Positions 1 to 23,820 of a DNA stretch of 64,000 bases are shown here, piece by piece. Source of the stretch: Hydra vulgaris (lineage: Eukaryota; Cnidaria; Hydrozoa; Anthoathecata; Hydridae); contig NC_088922.1 in assembly GCF_038396675.1 (NCBI RefSeq), positions 69,891,001 through 69,955,000 on the forward strand. Reading direction: 5' to 3'. The position numbers and the translations under genes were made by a program. The notes under the pieces are model-generated. The model had not been told where the DNA came from. It ran no database searches and saw only the letters and a list, made by a program, of their open reading frames with translations. Numbering within the stretch: the stretch's first letter is position 1; the number at the start of each line of letters is the position of its first letter.

Positions 1-128
1 GCGCTTTTTCCTAATATCTAAACGACCGTGCTTTAGCAGCTGGAAAAAAACGATGTGGTGTTGCGGTTACAAAGTTTCTTGTTTTGTTTTTTCTGGAGTT
101 TTTGTTGAGTGACCGGCGGGAAACTTTT
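1..128 (+). other. candidate 5'UTR exon of the RCC2 homologue
   Basis: This stretch has a more mixed base composition than the AT-rich DNA that follows. It ends at a consensus-like splice donor, GTAAGC at 129..134. No long frame starts here. Between it and the RCC2 start codon are good acceptors, a pyrimidine-rich one ending in AG at 1265..1266 and another at 1330..1331. I infer a non-coding first exon with an intron of about 1.1-1.2 kb. The promoter would lie at or beyond the left edge. Confidence 0.4.
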
Positions 129-1344
129 GTAAGCAATTATGCTAAATACTATTAAAACTGTAATGCATGTTCTACTAATAGAAACGTTATTCAGTAAAGA
201 AGCATTTTATATTGCATATAAGTATATTGTATCTAGAAAATAAATTTTTTATGCCGAGAAAAGCTTTATAAGTTAATTGCTTTAAAAACCTTTTTAGCCT
301 AAAAGTTTTTTTCAAATTATTTACACAGGCTAAGCTAAATATTTTAGTCAATCAAAATATTTTTGTACACTTCATTTGTACTTAAGTATAAATTTTACCT
401 AAGCATAAGTTTTATTTAATATAGATTTTACTTTATTTACTCTTGCAATTTAAAAAATGACCTTGATATGTGGTATAAAAGAATTAACTTCATAAATATA
501 TCCTTATTTTAAGGTTTAAAATGTTTTTCATAATATCATTTTTGCACCTTTTCATTGATATACATCATTATATTCATTGTTATACTCATTATCTATATAA
601 TATACAAGTTTTTAATATATTTTTTATCACACTATATTTATTTTAAATTATGTTTTTTATATATTTGTAATTAACTATATTTTTATAAATATTATTGTAA
701 ATATATCTTTATCAAACTAAATGTTGTTATAAATGTAAATGTTTAAAAAATTTTTTCAAAGTTAATCAAGCACAACACATCCGCTATAAAATATTGTTTT
801 ACATAGGATGTGTTATGCTTGATTGATTTTGAAATATTTTTTTTATCATTGTAACCTATATTTTACCATTGTAACTTATATTTGCTTTTAATAAACCCTT
901 AAAAAATTTGTATTGAAAAAGTTTTGTGTAGTATGAAAATTGTTTAAATTTTTGCTCTCTTGTGGGTGTATGCACATTTATTTATGATTTATTTTTAAAA
1001 TAGCCTTTTTTAAAGGCATTTTTCATGAACTAAGGGTTTGGGTTAAAAAAGCCGGAATGGGTGCTTTAGGTTTTTCAATTTTTTTTTTTTCTAATTTTAA
1101 AATACTTTTTTATGAATTTTATTAAATTCTTATGTTTCTTTAAGTTTAATTTTTTTAATTTACTGTCTTGTTTTTCATCTATTTTACATATACATAAAAA
1201 GTAAACATATTTTCTATTGTTTCATTTTAATACTTTAGTTTGCTATATATTTTTTTTCTTATGTAGTACTTTTTTTAAAAACAGAATTTAAAATTTCTTT
1301 TTATGAGTTCTCCAAATTTTATTTTTAATAGGTTTAATTTTAAA

Positions 1345-2790
1345 ATGGCATCAGAGGTTCAGAAAAGAAAACTTTCATCTTCCGATAATTTAAATAATGG
1401 GGATGTCAGCAAAAAATTAAAATGTGAAGATTCTAAATGTTCTGGTGTACTTTTGTTTTCTGGACTGAGCGATTATGAATTAAGAAATGATAAAGATCTT
1501 ATGAAAAGTGATGCTTTAAAGTGGTCTCCTCATAGATACCAGACATTAGATGGAATCAAAATTCATACTGTTTCCTCAGGTTCTGTATCATATTTTTTTT
1601 ATGCTGTAAGTGATGAAGGCAGAGTATATTCATGTGGTTTAAATGCAAAAGGTCAACTTGGTCATGATGATTTAAAGAATCGCCGAAATCCATGTCTGAT
1701 TGAATCATTAAAGGACCATCAGATTGAAAGTGTCGCAACTGGAAGACAACATGGTTTGTTTTTGACTAAAGAAGGTATAGTTTTTTCATGTGGTGATAAT
1801 AAAAATGGACAATGTGGAATTGGTAATAAAAAAGAGGTGGTTACAGTTCCGACCCCTATTAACTATACTGGCCCTCCCATTGTTCAAATAGCTTGTGGTG
1901 GAGAGTTCAGTTTAATTCTTAATGAGGATGGTGTGGTTTTCTCATTTGGCCTTCCGGAGTATGGACAGCTCGGTTTAGGATCTGAAAATAAGGAAATAAG
2001 TGCTAGGAAAGAAGTTTTTCATTGTGAATATTCTCCTGTTCCCCTGACTTCTTTTGTTGAGGTAGATCCAGATGAAGGCGGAACAATTTTTCTTGGTAAA
2101 CCAAAAATAACAAAGATAGCTTGTGGTGTAAATCATTGCTGTGCTATTGATGATAAACAGCGTTTATTTACCTGGGGTTTTGGTGGATACGGAAGATTAG
2201 GCCATAATGATACCAAAAATGAACTTGTTCCAAGACTCATGAAGTGTTGGTATCGCATTACTGGCAGAGCAGATGGTGGAATAACAAATGTTTTTTGTGG
2301 ACAGCAGTTTACTATTGTCCAAACTATTGTTCCAAAATGTGCTCTTCTTTTTGGTCAGCAAGCCACTAATAAAGAAGCAAACATGTATCCTAAGTTTATT
2401 GACGATCTTAATGGATGGGATGTAAAGCATATTTCTTGTAATCAATCTGGCTATATAGTGTGTGCAGATGATAAAGTTATTGCATCACAACCTAGTCCAT
2501 GCTATGGAACGTTAGCCATGGGACCAACAGTTAAATCATCTGCAGCACCAAAGATAATTACCACATTAAAAGATGTTGTATGTTTTCAGACTGGTGTTGG
2601 ATACATGCATTCCTTATACTTAGTTCGTTGTGAGAAAGAAAGCGATTTAAAAGCAATTGAAAACTTTCCTATAGTAAAATTTGAAGATTCTAACGAAGCA
2701 AAAAATATTCCAGATAAATCAAAACCAGAAAAGAAAAAAACTGCAGCTAAGAAAAAGCCAGCTGCAAAAGTAAAGAAAGGCAAAAAATAA
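1345..2790 (+). CDS. RCC2: RCC2 (TD-60) homologue, RCC1-repeat protein
   Basis: The protein is about 481 aa and is built of RCC1-type beta-propeller repeats. Repeat signatures include CGLNAKGQLGHDD, CGDNKNGQCGIG, FGLPEYGQLGLGS and TWGFGGYGRLGHND. Blocks specific to RCC2 rather than RCC1 are visible, such as the NMYPKFIDDLNGW stretch after the fourth repeat and the PSPCYGTLAMG stretch near the end. The N-terminus is polar with a KRK cluster and the last 30 residues are very lysine-rich, as in RCC2 proteins (about 520 aa in vertebrates). RCC2 family members act at centromeres and the midzone in mitosis and on small GTPases (Rac1/Arf6) in adhesion; this is family knowledge. I chose the ATG at 1345 (context AAAATGG) because a plausible splice acceptor ends at 1331; an in-frame upstream ATG at 1303 would add 14 residues. 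The reading frame is uninterrupted and follows normal codon use for such AT-rich DNA. Confidence 0.93.
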   Translation: MASEVQKRKLSSSDNLNNGDVSKKLKCEDSKCSGVLLFSGLSDYELRNDKDLMKSDALKWSPHRYQTLDGIKIHTVSSGSVSYFFYAVSDEGRVYSCGLNAKGQLGHDDLKNRRNPCLIESLKDHQIESVATGRQHGLFLTKEGIVFSCGDNKNGQCGIGNKKEVVTVPTPINYTGPPIVQIACGGEFSLILNEDGVVFSFGLPEYGQLGLGSENKEISARKEVFHCEYSPVPLTSFVEVDPDEGGTIFLGKPKITKIACGVNHCCAIDDKQRLFTWGFGGYGRLGHNDTKNELVPRLMKCWYRITGRADGGITNVFCGQQFTIVQTIVPKCALLFGQQATNKEANMYPKFIDDLNGWDVKHISCNQSGYIVCADDKVIASQPSPCYGTLAMGPTVKSSAAPKIITTLKDVVCFQTGVGYMHSLYLVRCEKESDLKAIENFPIVKFEDSNEAKNIPDKSKPEKKKTAAKKKPAAKVKKGKK

Positions 2791-2937
2791 AATTTTGTTG
2801 TCTTTTTTTTATTATGTATTTATAAACATTTTTGTTTTAAAACTTTTTATGAGTCAAAAAAAAATTATTCATATTTATATAAATCATAATTTAAATATTT
2901 TATAAAAATTTTATTATATTTAGTACAGTATTCAGAA

Positions 2938-2943
2938 AATAAA
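2938..2943 (+). terminator. AATAAA polyadenylation signal of RCC2
   Basis: A canonical AATAAA hexamer lies about 150 bp after the RCC2 stop codon in AT-rich 3' sequence. It is the first clear canonical signal downstream on this strand. Confidence 0.5.
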
Positions 2944-3467
2944 AGTACTTTTAAAAACAATATAAGAAATCAAGCTGAATAGCTATGGTAAGATGATGCG
3001 AAATTTAATTTATAAATTTACTAATTTTTATTCAAATAAGATTTTATTTTTTGATTAAAAACTAAAAAAATAGCTAACAAACGCATTATCTAAATAAGCG
3101 TGTAAAATGTTTCAAGCTAATGTTTTCATTAATCTATAAGTGATTCGTTGTTTCGAGACAAAAAAACCATAATTTATATAGTTAAACCTATAAATATTTT
3201 TATCCATTTATTCAACCAAAAATTAAAAAATTCCAAATTTTTTTTAATTTTACAAAATTAGGTTAGGTGTCACTCATACGCAAACGAAAAAGCAAAACAA
3301 AAATTGCAAAATGAAAGCAAAGTTTATAATAAGTATAATCAAACGTCATCATCAATATTGATTACCTTTATACTTATTTATTATTTAAGTAATCTAATTA
3401 ATAGTATGAATTGCACATTCTAACATCCAGTGCAATTATCTGTCCGCTTTCTCTATGCTATCTTTCT

Positions 3468-3650
3468 AACTCGACTTCTGACTTTCACTCTAACTTCGTT
3501 CTTCTTAAACTCACTCTTGGTCAGCGAAGCAGGCAATAATGCTCTTTTTTGAGCTGAACATGCTTTCGTGGGCCCGGGTATGTGGCAAGTAGCCGGAGGA
3601 GGATACCAAACCACAATACCCAAAATGAAAACAAAAAGTTAAACCCATTA
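3468..3650 (-). other. coding-like stretch, possible unrecognised exon
   Basis: On the - strand one frame stays open for about 60 codons in a locally GC-richer patch. It starts with a short hydrophobic run, continues with a Pro/Cys-containing segment (YPPPATCHIPGPTKAC) and ends with a charged tail (KSEFKKNEVRVKV) before a stop. There is no in-frame ATG and no convincing acceptor. It could be an exon of an unseen gene, a pseudogene or part of a repeat. I do not recognise the family. Confidence 0.25.
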
Positions 3651-4329
3651 ATTTCTTAAGAAGTTTTTTCACTCAAAGTTATAATGTTCTTCACATTAAA
3701 AATATTTTTTAAAATGTCGTTGCAATAGTTAAAATAATTCCAGCGCCTAGCGAAGTCATCGCTTAAAAATAGCACACAAGTACCTAAGATTTCACAGGTC
3801 TGGAAATTAAAGCTAAAATTAGAACTCCATTATATAAAGCAATTAAATTGTATATCATTAAAGTCCTATGGCATATTAAATTTCGATAAATTTAAAAAGA
3901 TTTCTTTTAGGCATCAAGTATTTTATTTTTAAACAATCTAACTGTTTATCTTGCAGACCAGATATCTTACGGAAATATTGTGATTGCTTAAACTAATAAC
4001 TTACTGACAGCAGTTTGATGAAAAGTACCTTAACTACATTGAGTAGCACTTTTTTTTGCATAAATAACGGTTTCCTTAATTTATTAGTTAATAGTGTGGT
4101 CTCTTTTTTTTTAGATACGCTATTTTGTCGCTTGGATTTGAGAAAATATAATTTTTCATACAGAGTTGCTGACATGTAGAACAATATGACCTCGGAAGCT
4201 TTTAATGCATTTAATATTTTAACGTTTAAAAATAAAATTAAATAATTTGGTTTCAACAAATACTTATTGTAAAAGGAAAAACTATTTGTTTTTTCATAAT
4301 TTTGTTATTGGTTTTGTAGAGACATTTTA

Positions 4330-4445
4330 TTTTTTATTTTTTTAAAATCTATTTATGGGCATGCTGTTAGTGTTCATCTTTCAGTGGGCCTTCGTACCCT
4401 TTAGAACATGTATTTGATGTTCTTATAATTATCAATCAATCAATG
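4330..4445 (+). repeat. possible LINE 3' tail
   Basis: A GC-richer block including GGGCATGCTG, then TTCAGTGGGCCTTCG, ends in a run of short ATCA units (about 4430..4443). CR1/L2-type LINEs often end in short tandem repeats rather than poly-A. No reverse-transcriptase sequence adjoins it, so this is tentative. Confidence 0.25.
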
Positions 4446-5108
4446 TCAAGCTAGTATTATTTTGTTGCTAATAATTTGCAGTAAAACGTGTCTCGAAATA
4501 CGTTTCTCGAAAAACGTGTCTCGAAAATGTTTAGAAAGTTGCTCCTTTTTAATGCTTTTTTTGTTTTCAATATCTAATTGATGTCCTGTTTTCCATTATC
4601 CAAAGCACCAGTGCCTATTTCAAGCTAACCTGATTTGTAAGTTTGGGATAGGTTCGAAAGGTTTAGTTGGCGGTTAGACTTGAACAGTATTGTCGTTAGT
4701 TCATGAGACGGTTGTTCTATAATTCCACTGATTCAATTTAATATAACGTTAACTCATTCTCGTGATTTAAGCACAGTAGTATTTAGAAACAAAGTACTTG
4801 CTGAAAGAGCTGATTTCGAGACAACAGTGGGACAAGTAGATTTCTACATGTGTAGTTGTCAACACATTTACTGGTTTGCAATTGAATAGAGCTACAAGAA
4901 GGTTTTGTAACAAAGTTGTCAATCATCCAAGAGCTGGAAATGGCAATTTACAGTTTGCGTCTTTTCATGCGTTGTTTGAAAGCATCAGAGACATGATTTT
5001 GTGGCCATCTAACAGATAGCTCCCAGATTCACTTGTTTTTTGTCGCAATCTGAACAGAAAATATAAAAGTAGAATTATTTAGATACATCAGATGATTATG
5101 AATACTTC

Positions 5109-5396
5109 GCAGCAAACATTTCTTTGGTGGATTTGCAGTGGATCTGAATAAGCATTTTGAGCGGTTCATTGGAGTCTTGCTAATCGGTTATAAAGTAGAC
5201 TATTAATGGCACTTATAGTAGACTATAAGTAACCAGCCAATAATTTTCCAACATGTGATATAGTGGCTAGTCATCGGCTAGCCCTTTTTGGCGGCTGCCA
5301 CTAATGGTCCACTAAATAACCGATGAACAAAACTAAAGTGAACCGCTCAAAATGCTTATATAAGTCCACTGTACTTCCGCTATAAAGTGTTTGCTG
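5109..5396. mobile_element. foldback MITE, copy 1
   Basis: A palindromic element of about 288 bp. The outer ends are CAGCAAAC and GTTTGCTG. Inner matching blocks are TTTTGAGCGGTTCATTGGAG near the left end and its reverse-complement-like partner GTGAACCGCTCAAAATGC near the right. A second copy with the same layout lies at 27322..27606. There is no open frame, so this is a non-autonomous element. The target duplication is not clear. Confidence 0.8.
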
Positions 5397-8165
5397 TGTT
5401 ATTTTAGCTTTAACGCAAAGTGTCGACATTTTTTTAGAAAAGGCAATTATTTTTACCTTTTAACCTTGTAGCAATACGAGAAAATTCCCATTCATAACAT
5501 TATTTCTATCAAATAAGTTGTTCTGTATAGTTTGCACAGTATTGTTTGCAAGAAATTCAATGTTCTGCTAGTAGCAAAGAGTTAACTACAAACACTGAAA
5601 TGGTGAAAGAAACAAAGCAAAAAGGGATTCAGCTTTAGAAAGTTAAAGATCATTTAGTTACGTTTCTAAAACAAAACACGGGAGCCATTTGAAAATACAC
5701 GGGAGCCATTGCTAAAGCAATTAACACCATTGTTGGCGGAAAAAGCGCTCACAATAACAATTAATGCAAATTACATTTTATCTCCATAAAACTTCAATAT
5801 TTTTTATGATGATTTAACAGAAATTTTTTTCATTCAAATTATGAATCTATATAAAACCCAAAACGGGAAAAATTTTCATTATTATTGTTATTTTTTTTTT
5901 TTTTGGCCCACTTTTTGCTCCAGCCATTTATATATTTTTTTTATATTTTTGTACCTTGTAAATATTTTTAAATGCCAAAATAAATTAAACGGAAAAAAAA
6001 GTTTAAAAAAAAGGATATTGTTTTTTCCATTCATAAGTACTAACAAATTATTGAGCTTATCTAATCTTACCACAAAGTTAAAAATTATTATGTTACTCCA
6101 ATGGAATTATGATACAGAAACATCTACGAAATGCCTCTAAAAGATTTCATTAATCATATATTTTTTTTGTTCAAATTTAGAAAGTAAACGAGGAATTATG
6201 AATATACATGTAGAACTGTTATTACGTAAGGATCAACCGGAGGAGGAGGGATTATAGGGATGCAATGAGTCAATGCGACGTATACGTAGAAGTTTATTAA
6301 GTAGGATTAAATTGATGAGAGTTTCTTTAAAAATGTTTCAGATTAAAGTTTGGCATAAAAAATAGAAAAGCTATTAACTAGAAAAATGCTGCAACACTTT
6401 ATCACAGATGATTAACTGTGGCAATTATAATTGTGGCATTATCATTATCGTCCTATCAAACTTGTTTTTAACAAAGAAACTACGAGTTTAATAACTAAAA
6501 AATTAAGTTTCAAATAAAAAATTGAAATTTTTAAACATTACCTAAGTGTTCTATAGACACTAACCTAAGTGTCCATATAGATATTGACAACTATTATACT
6601 ACGGTACTTTGAATGAAAAGAAATAACAAAGAGTATCTTTGTTTTGAAATAATAAACCTTTAAGTCTCTTTTAAAATTTTTGTTCTTCATACTTTCTATC
6701 TAGTTATTATAATGTTTTTTAAAGAATTGATTTTTATTTTGACGATTAATCTTTTTATTATTTTTTTTTTTTTTTGCGGTCATTAAGGTGCTCCCCGATA
6801 TCCTTATTGTCTTATCACAGAGCACCGCGAAAGAGCATTTTAACAAATGCATGGTGCAGTTTGGTTGAAGTAAATTTATTTACCGATTTTAAACTGTCGG
6901 GTTTCAATTTAATTTCATTATGTTCAAAACAACTTACGATACTTTATAAGATGATGTATTTCTGATGCCATTAGTGAAATTTTATATCTATATCTGGTGA
7001 AATCAATAATTTTATACCCTTTTTATATTATGACGTTTTTTAAAAAAATAACCACAAAAAGAAGTTTATCTACTATTCGAAATCTGAATTTAGATAATTT
7101 TGTAATAGTACATTTAAAAATGGGACCTTTGATTAACAAAACCGAACAGAACTCAATTAACAATTGTTTTTAACGGTTCTTCAAAAAAAAATATAAAAAT
7201 GACATATCTAATCATTTTCAGAGTTATGCAAAACTTCTTTTTTTGTCTCAAGAAAAAAGCAACAGATAAAAAAAAACAACAACTGGTAATCACTTAAGAA
7301 AAAAAAAGTTAAATTCAACTGGAAATAATATGAGAAGTTACACACAGCAACAAATTTACTTTTTTTCTCAAATTTGTTTAAATTAAATAGTTTTTTATGA
7401 GATAAAAAAAACATTGCTGAAGATTTAATGAAAATTTTGTGTCTGTAGGATCAAAAAGTAATTCCTAAAGCGTTTTAGATGAGAGGTAAGAAGGAAACAT
7501 AGATCATTTATTCATAAACAACCTATGTTTCCTACTTACCTACCTACCTTATTATCTGAAAATTCTTTTAAATTAACTTCTAAAGAGTTTTAAAATATTT
7601 GAAAATGATAAAATCTAAAAAAGCAGTAAGGTACTATAGTGATAGGGTACTATAGAGACTATATATTCATTTAATGTTTTAAAAAATATACGCCTAATGT
7701 TTTTTACAAAATAGTATTTCTGCAAGATCTAAATATGGCAAGGGAACGAAGGTAACAGAGATACGATTATTAAAAGGAAGTTACATTTGAGAACACTATT
7801 AGCTACCATCCATTTCACTTTTTTTATGTTTTTTTAATCAGAATGAATATAGATAACAAAAACTTGAGGTTTAGACGACAAAATTTATTCTTTACTATTG
7901 GTGCTTTCATTGTCTTAGCGAAGATCTTTTTAAAAAGTTGGATTGGTACGGAATAACCGGACAGAGTCGTGGTAAGACTACCCCACACATCCCAATTAAG
8001 TAGGGTCAGCGAATTTAAGGCCCTTTTACAAATTTGAGAAGCTTTTTTTTTTAGGTTTAAATAGTGGTAACTTTTTTTATACTTTGGGGCCCTAAATACA
8101 TTTTGAAGGGAGAGGGGTCTCTGAACCACTAGCCGCGGCACTGTAACTGAATATATATTAAATTC
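5397..8165. other. intergenic, no gene seen
   Basis: AT-rich sequence. Open frames here are short and come from T-rich runs. A hairpin occupies 7484..7541 (arms containing GGTAAGAAGGAAACATAG). A GC-richer patch at 7940..8150 ends in CCACTAGCCGCGGCACTGTA, which read on the other strand looks like the terminus of a DNA transposon. A related terminus occurs twice near 61.0..61.6 kb. Confidence 0.5.
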
Positions 8166-8286
8166 TGTGGCGTTAAAAAAAATGTAAAATTGCTTTTAGT
8201 TTGAAATTTGAAGTTAGACATTAATTTCAATTTAAAATGTTGTCTAATTTCAATTTTCAAACTAAAAGCAACTTTTTAACGCCACA
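8166..8286. mobile_element. short hairpin element (MITE-like)
   Basis: Left arm TGTGGCGTTAAAAA at 8166 with TTGCTTTTAGTTTGAAA is matched by a right arm ending TTTTTAACGCCACA at 8286. Arms are about 50 bp with a spacer of under 20 bp. There is no coding capacity. Confidence 0.65.
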
Positions 8287-9876
8287 ATACATGGCAAAAT
8301 AAAAAATTAATCTGAAAACTTTAAATTTCGAAATTGATTTGAAGCCCATGAAACTGCTGATTTTATTTACTAGTATTAGCGTTTATACTTTCTAAACATC
8401 AGTAATGTCAATTTTGAAAGAGATACATTTGAGAAAGACATAAAAATTTAAGGAAAATTGCTAAAGTTTAAATTTACGTAAAAGTTTTGAGTAAAAGCAA
8501 TTGCTTTTTTTATTCACCCGCCTATTTAATAAAAGGCGTTTGAGAGAGCGGCGATTTATAGAGGCATTTGGATGGAACTAAATACTTAAATTCTTGATTT
8601 TTAAGTATTTATAGGGAAAAGATTTTTTTTAATTAATGAAAACGTTAATGTAATAAATCAAACAAAAAATATTTTTTATATTTTTTTTATCTTAAAACGT
8701 TTGTAAGTCGTCAAGTTTGAACCAAAAAAATATATATCATATGGTATCACGTAGTTTTTTTTTTCTTGAATAAATCCTATTGTTTATTAAATTGCAAAAA
8801 TTACGAAGCAATTTTCTGGTAGCATTTAAAAAAAGGAAAAAGTTAAACTTTAAACAACGTTTAAAAAGTACTAAGAATTTTAAGACAATTGTTAACTAAA
8901 TTTAAATGCGCAAAAGCTAAATTTAAATACGTAAAAAATTAAATTTAAATACGTAAAACATTGTTTTAATACGCATTATGTTAATATGTTTATTTAAAAT
9001 AAAACCATAATGAAGTTTTTTTAATTTAAAAAAGTTATGTAAGTTTTGAGGATAACTGATTTCGTAAAATTTTGTAAAAAGGGAAAATTTCTTTAAAGCC
9101 ATTGTGAAAGGTTCTAGCGAGCTTTAAGTAGAGTAGGGGACTAATGTAGCAAAGAAAAAAAAATATTTAGAAGAATTGACATTTATAGTACTTTTGGTAA
9201 CGGTAAAAAAATTCTGGACCACTGTGCAACGCATTAAGATTTATAGAAAGAATAACAACAGTCAATGAATTAAAAAGTGAGAACAACGTCAATGAATGTA
9301 CTCATCTAATTTGTATAAAAAATGCTTACAGGGACGATAAACGCAAAAAAACAAACAAAAAAAACAACAAACAAACAAAAAATTAAAATATAACTGCTTA
9401 GAAGGACAAATATATATATATATATATTTTATTAATTGATTTATTTTATATATATATATATATATACACACACAACTTTTTCAACATCTATAATAAAATG
9501 AATATATTATTGATTTGCCAATAAATTCTATAAATACATTATTGTATATTTTAATATTTACAATGCAGTTTTAAAAATAAATAATGAGACCTAACTAAGA
9601 TGTTCAAATTTTGATTAAAAGTGTTATTAACATGTTCCCTGTTTCTTCAACTGGATATTTTCATAATCATAAGATTTCTAAAAACGTGGATATGTAGTAA
9701 ACATTACGGCTATATACGTCAGAATATCAGTGGTTATTGCAACTACCTCAGTTATATGTACAGACCACCGGAATGCTTCTGGTTATTGCATCACCCACGG
9801 CTATTTATGAAGACCCATCGCTTTTTCTTTTTCTATATTTATAAATAAATATTAATAAAATACTAGTAATAAACCT
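8287..9876. other. intergenic, no gene seen
   Basis: AT-rich sequence with short (TA)n tracts at about 9410..9428 and 9448..9466. No supported coding frame. Confidence 0.5.
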
Positions 9877-10083
9877 ATACTACATAAATACTACATAAAT
9901 ACTACATAAATACTACATAAATACTACATAAATACTACATAAATACTACATAAATACTACATAAATACTACATAAATACTACATAAATACTACATAAATA
10001 CTACATAAATACTACATAAATACTACATAAATACTACATAAATACTACATAAATACTACATAAATACTACATAAATACTATAA
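9877..10083. repeat. 11-bp minisatellite (TACTACATAAA)n
   Basis: About 18-19 head-to-tail copies of an 11 bp unit with essentially no variation, which indicates recent expansion or homogenisation. The unit length is not a multiple of three and no coding function is suggested. Confidence 0.95.
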
Positions 10084-11575
10084 AAAACAAACAAAACAAT
10101 TACAATATTTAATTACAAAAAATTATAATAAAAAAACAATAAAAAAATAATTAAAATAAATCAATTTAAACATCGACTTACGCAACAGGGGTTTGGGTAG
10201 CGCACAATATTTATTTATAAAAAAAAAGTAAAAAATGGAGAAACATTATTATTCACTAAGTTGCCACACTGATGTTGAACAGTTTTTAAAAGTTGTAAAA
10301 ATACAATATGATATAAGAAAAAGAAATGATGTGATAAGATAAAAAGTTCTATAATTAATAAATCTTTCAAACTAAAAGAAATCTTGAAGAATAACTTTTT
10401 TAAGAGACAATATTTTTTACAAACTTTTTATTTTTTTGTAAATTTCTTTAAATTAATATTGTAATAAGTAAATTTTGTTCTTATTTAAAGTTTGTATCTG
10501 TTATTAATGAATAATTTTAGAATATTTCCTTGAACCCTACAGCAATACTAAAAAAATAGGGGTAGCAAGAATTTTTCTATTGTTATATAATTCTATTATT
10601 AATTTATTTAAGTAATAACAATAAAAAAATACAATTAGAAATTAATAAAAAGGTTATAATAGTTATTTGTTTTAAAAAAGTTGATTTTCATTGTTCCCTG
10701 AGGACTGGATCTGAGGGCTGCTGCAGGGGACACTGTAAAACACACTTGATCAAACATTTAAATCAAGTCAATTATGATGAAAGTGAAAAGCATTTTCTTA
10801 ACAGTAATTTTCAAACACTGCCTCTATTTAAGAGTTACTAAAAAGTAAAAGAGTTAAAAGGACATTTGACAATAGAACTATTAAAAAAAAACTATAAATT
10901 TAGTCAGGAAAAGTGGGTCTAATACCACAATTCCTTGCTCAAGCCAAAAGTTCGAATTTTTTTGTCTTTCTTGATCTCATTAAATAACCCATTAACTAAC
11001 TTTGTGACTCCTTTAGAAATCAGCCTCACTCTTTAATTTATGCTATAAGTCTAAAAACAGTTTATGCTTAATTTTTTCTTGTTTTCCTTTAAGTGGTTCA
11101 TATCTATGATCTTTATGAAGTTTTATCTTGCACTTTCTTCTACACCAGATTCATCAAATTCACTTCTCGCTACTATCTTTTACCTAATTTCTGATTCCAC
11201 TGGATTCATGTTTTACTACTACCTTAAGACTTAGGAATTCATCAACAAATATCTTTGTCATTGAGCTGATGCCTTTGAAATCTCAAATAAAAATTGTGCC
11301 TCCTATATAAAACTAAAACTCCTAATTTAGACGGACATGGAAACTTATTTTTCTTGTTGGTTTCTTGCTGCTTTGTAGTGGTTGCTTGCAACCTTGTTGG
11401 GAATAAATTGGTTACAAAAAATTAAATTGTGTTGAAAAAGAAAAAGCAACCACTCTCTCAACAAACGCTAAATTAATTAAAATTTAAATAATTGCAAAAA
11501 GCATGTATTTATGTATGTATTTATATATTAAATTAATTTTAATACACACACACATTTAAAATTTCTATAACAAAT
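10084..11575. other. 3' flank of the - strand gene, with decayed repeats
   Basis: No host gene seen. A GC-rich patch at 10690..10735 (CTGAGGACTGGATCTGAGGG, then GGGGACACTG) resembles a DNA-transposon terminus. At 11375..11405 the sequence TAGTGGTTGCTTGCAACCTT closely resembles the 3' end of the LINE family found complete at 36.7 and 44.8 kb, so an old LINE tail probably lies upstream of it. An ATTAAA polyadenylation variant on the - strand at 11538..11543 could serve the neighbouring gene. Confidence 0.4.

Positions 11576-23820
<12,245 letters not shown>

Larger units (their letters stand above)
2944..5108. other. intergenic, no convincing gene
   Basis: AT-rich DNA with two patches of less AT-rich sequence listed separately (3468..3650 and 4330..4445). 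A third patch at about 4835..5030 reads as a short open + strand stretch (for example RATRRFCNKVVNHPRAG) without recognisable family or exon borders. A small direct repeat of ACGTGTCTCGAAA-like units is at 4485..4530. Confidence 0.5.

Noticed and set aside
7940..8150. 105-codon - strand frame at 7824..8141
   Set aside because: Contains a transposon-terminus-like block and low-complexity Lys/Leu/Ser sequence; no recognisable protein.
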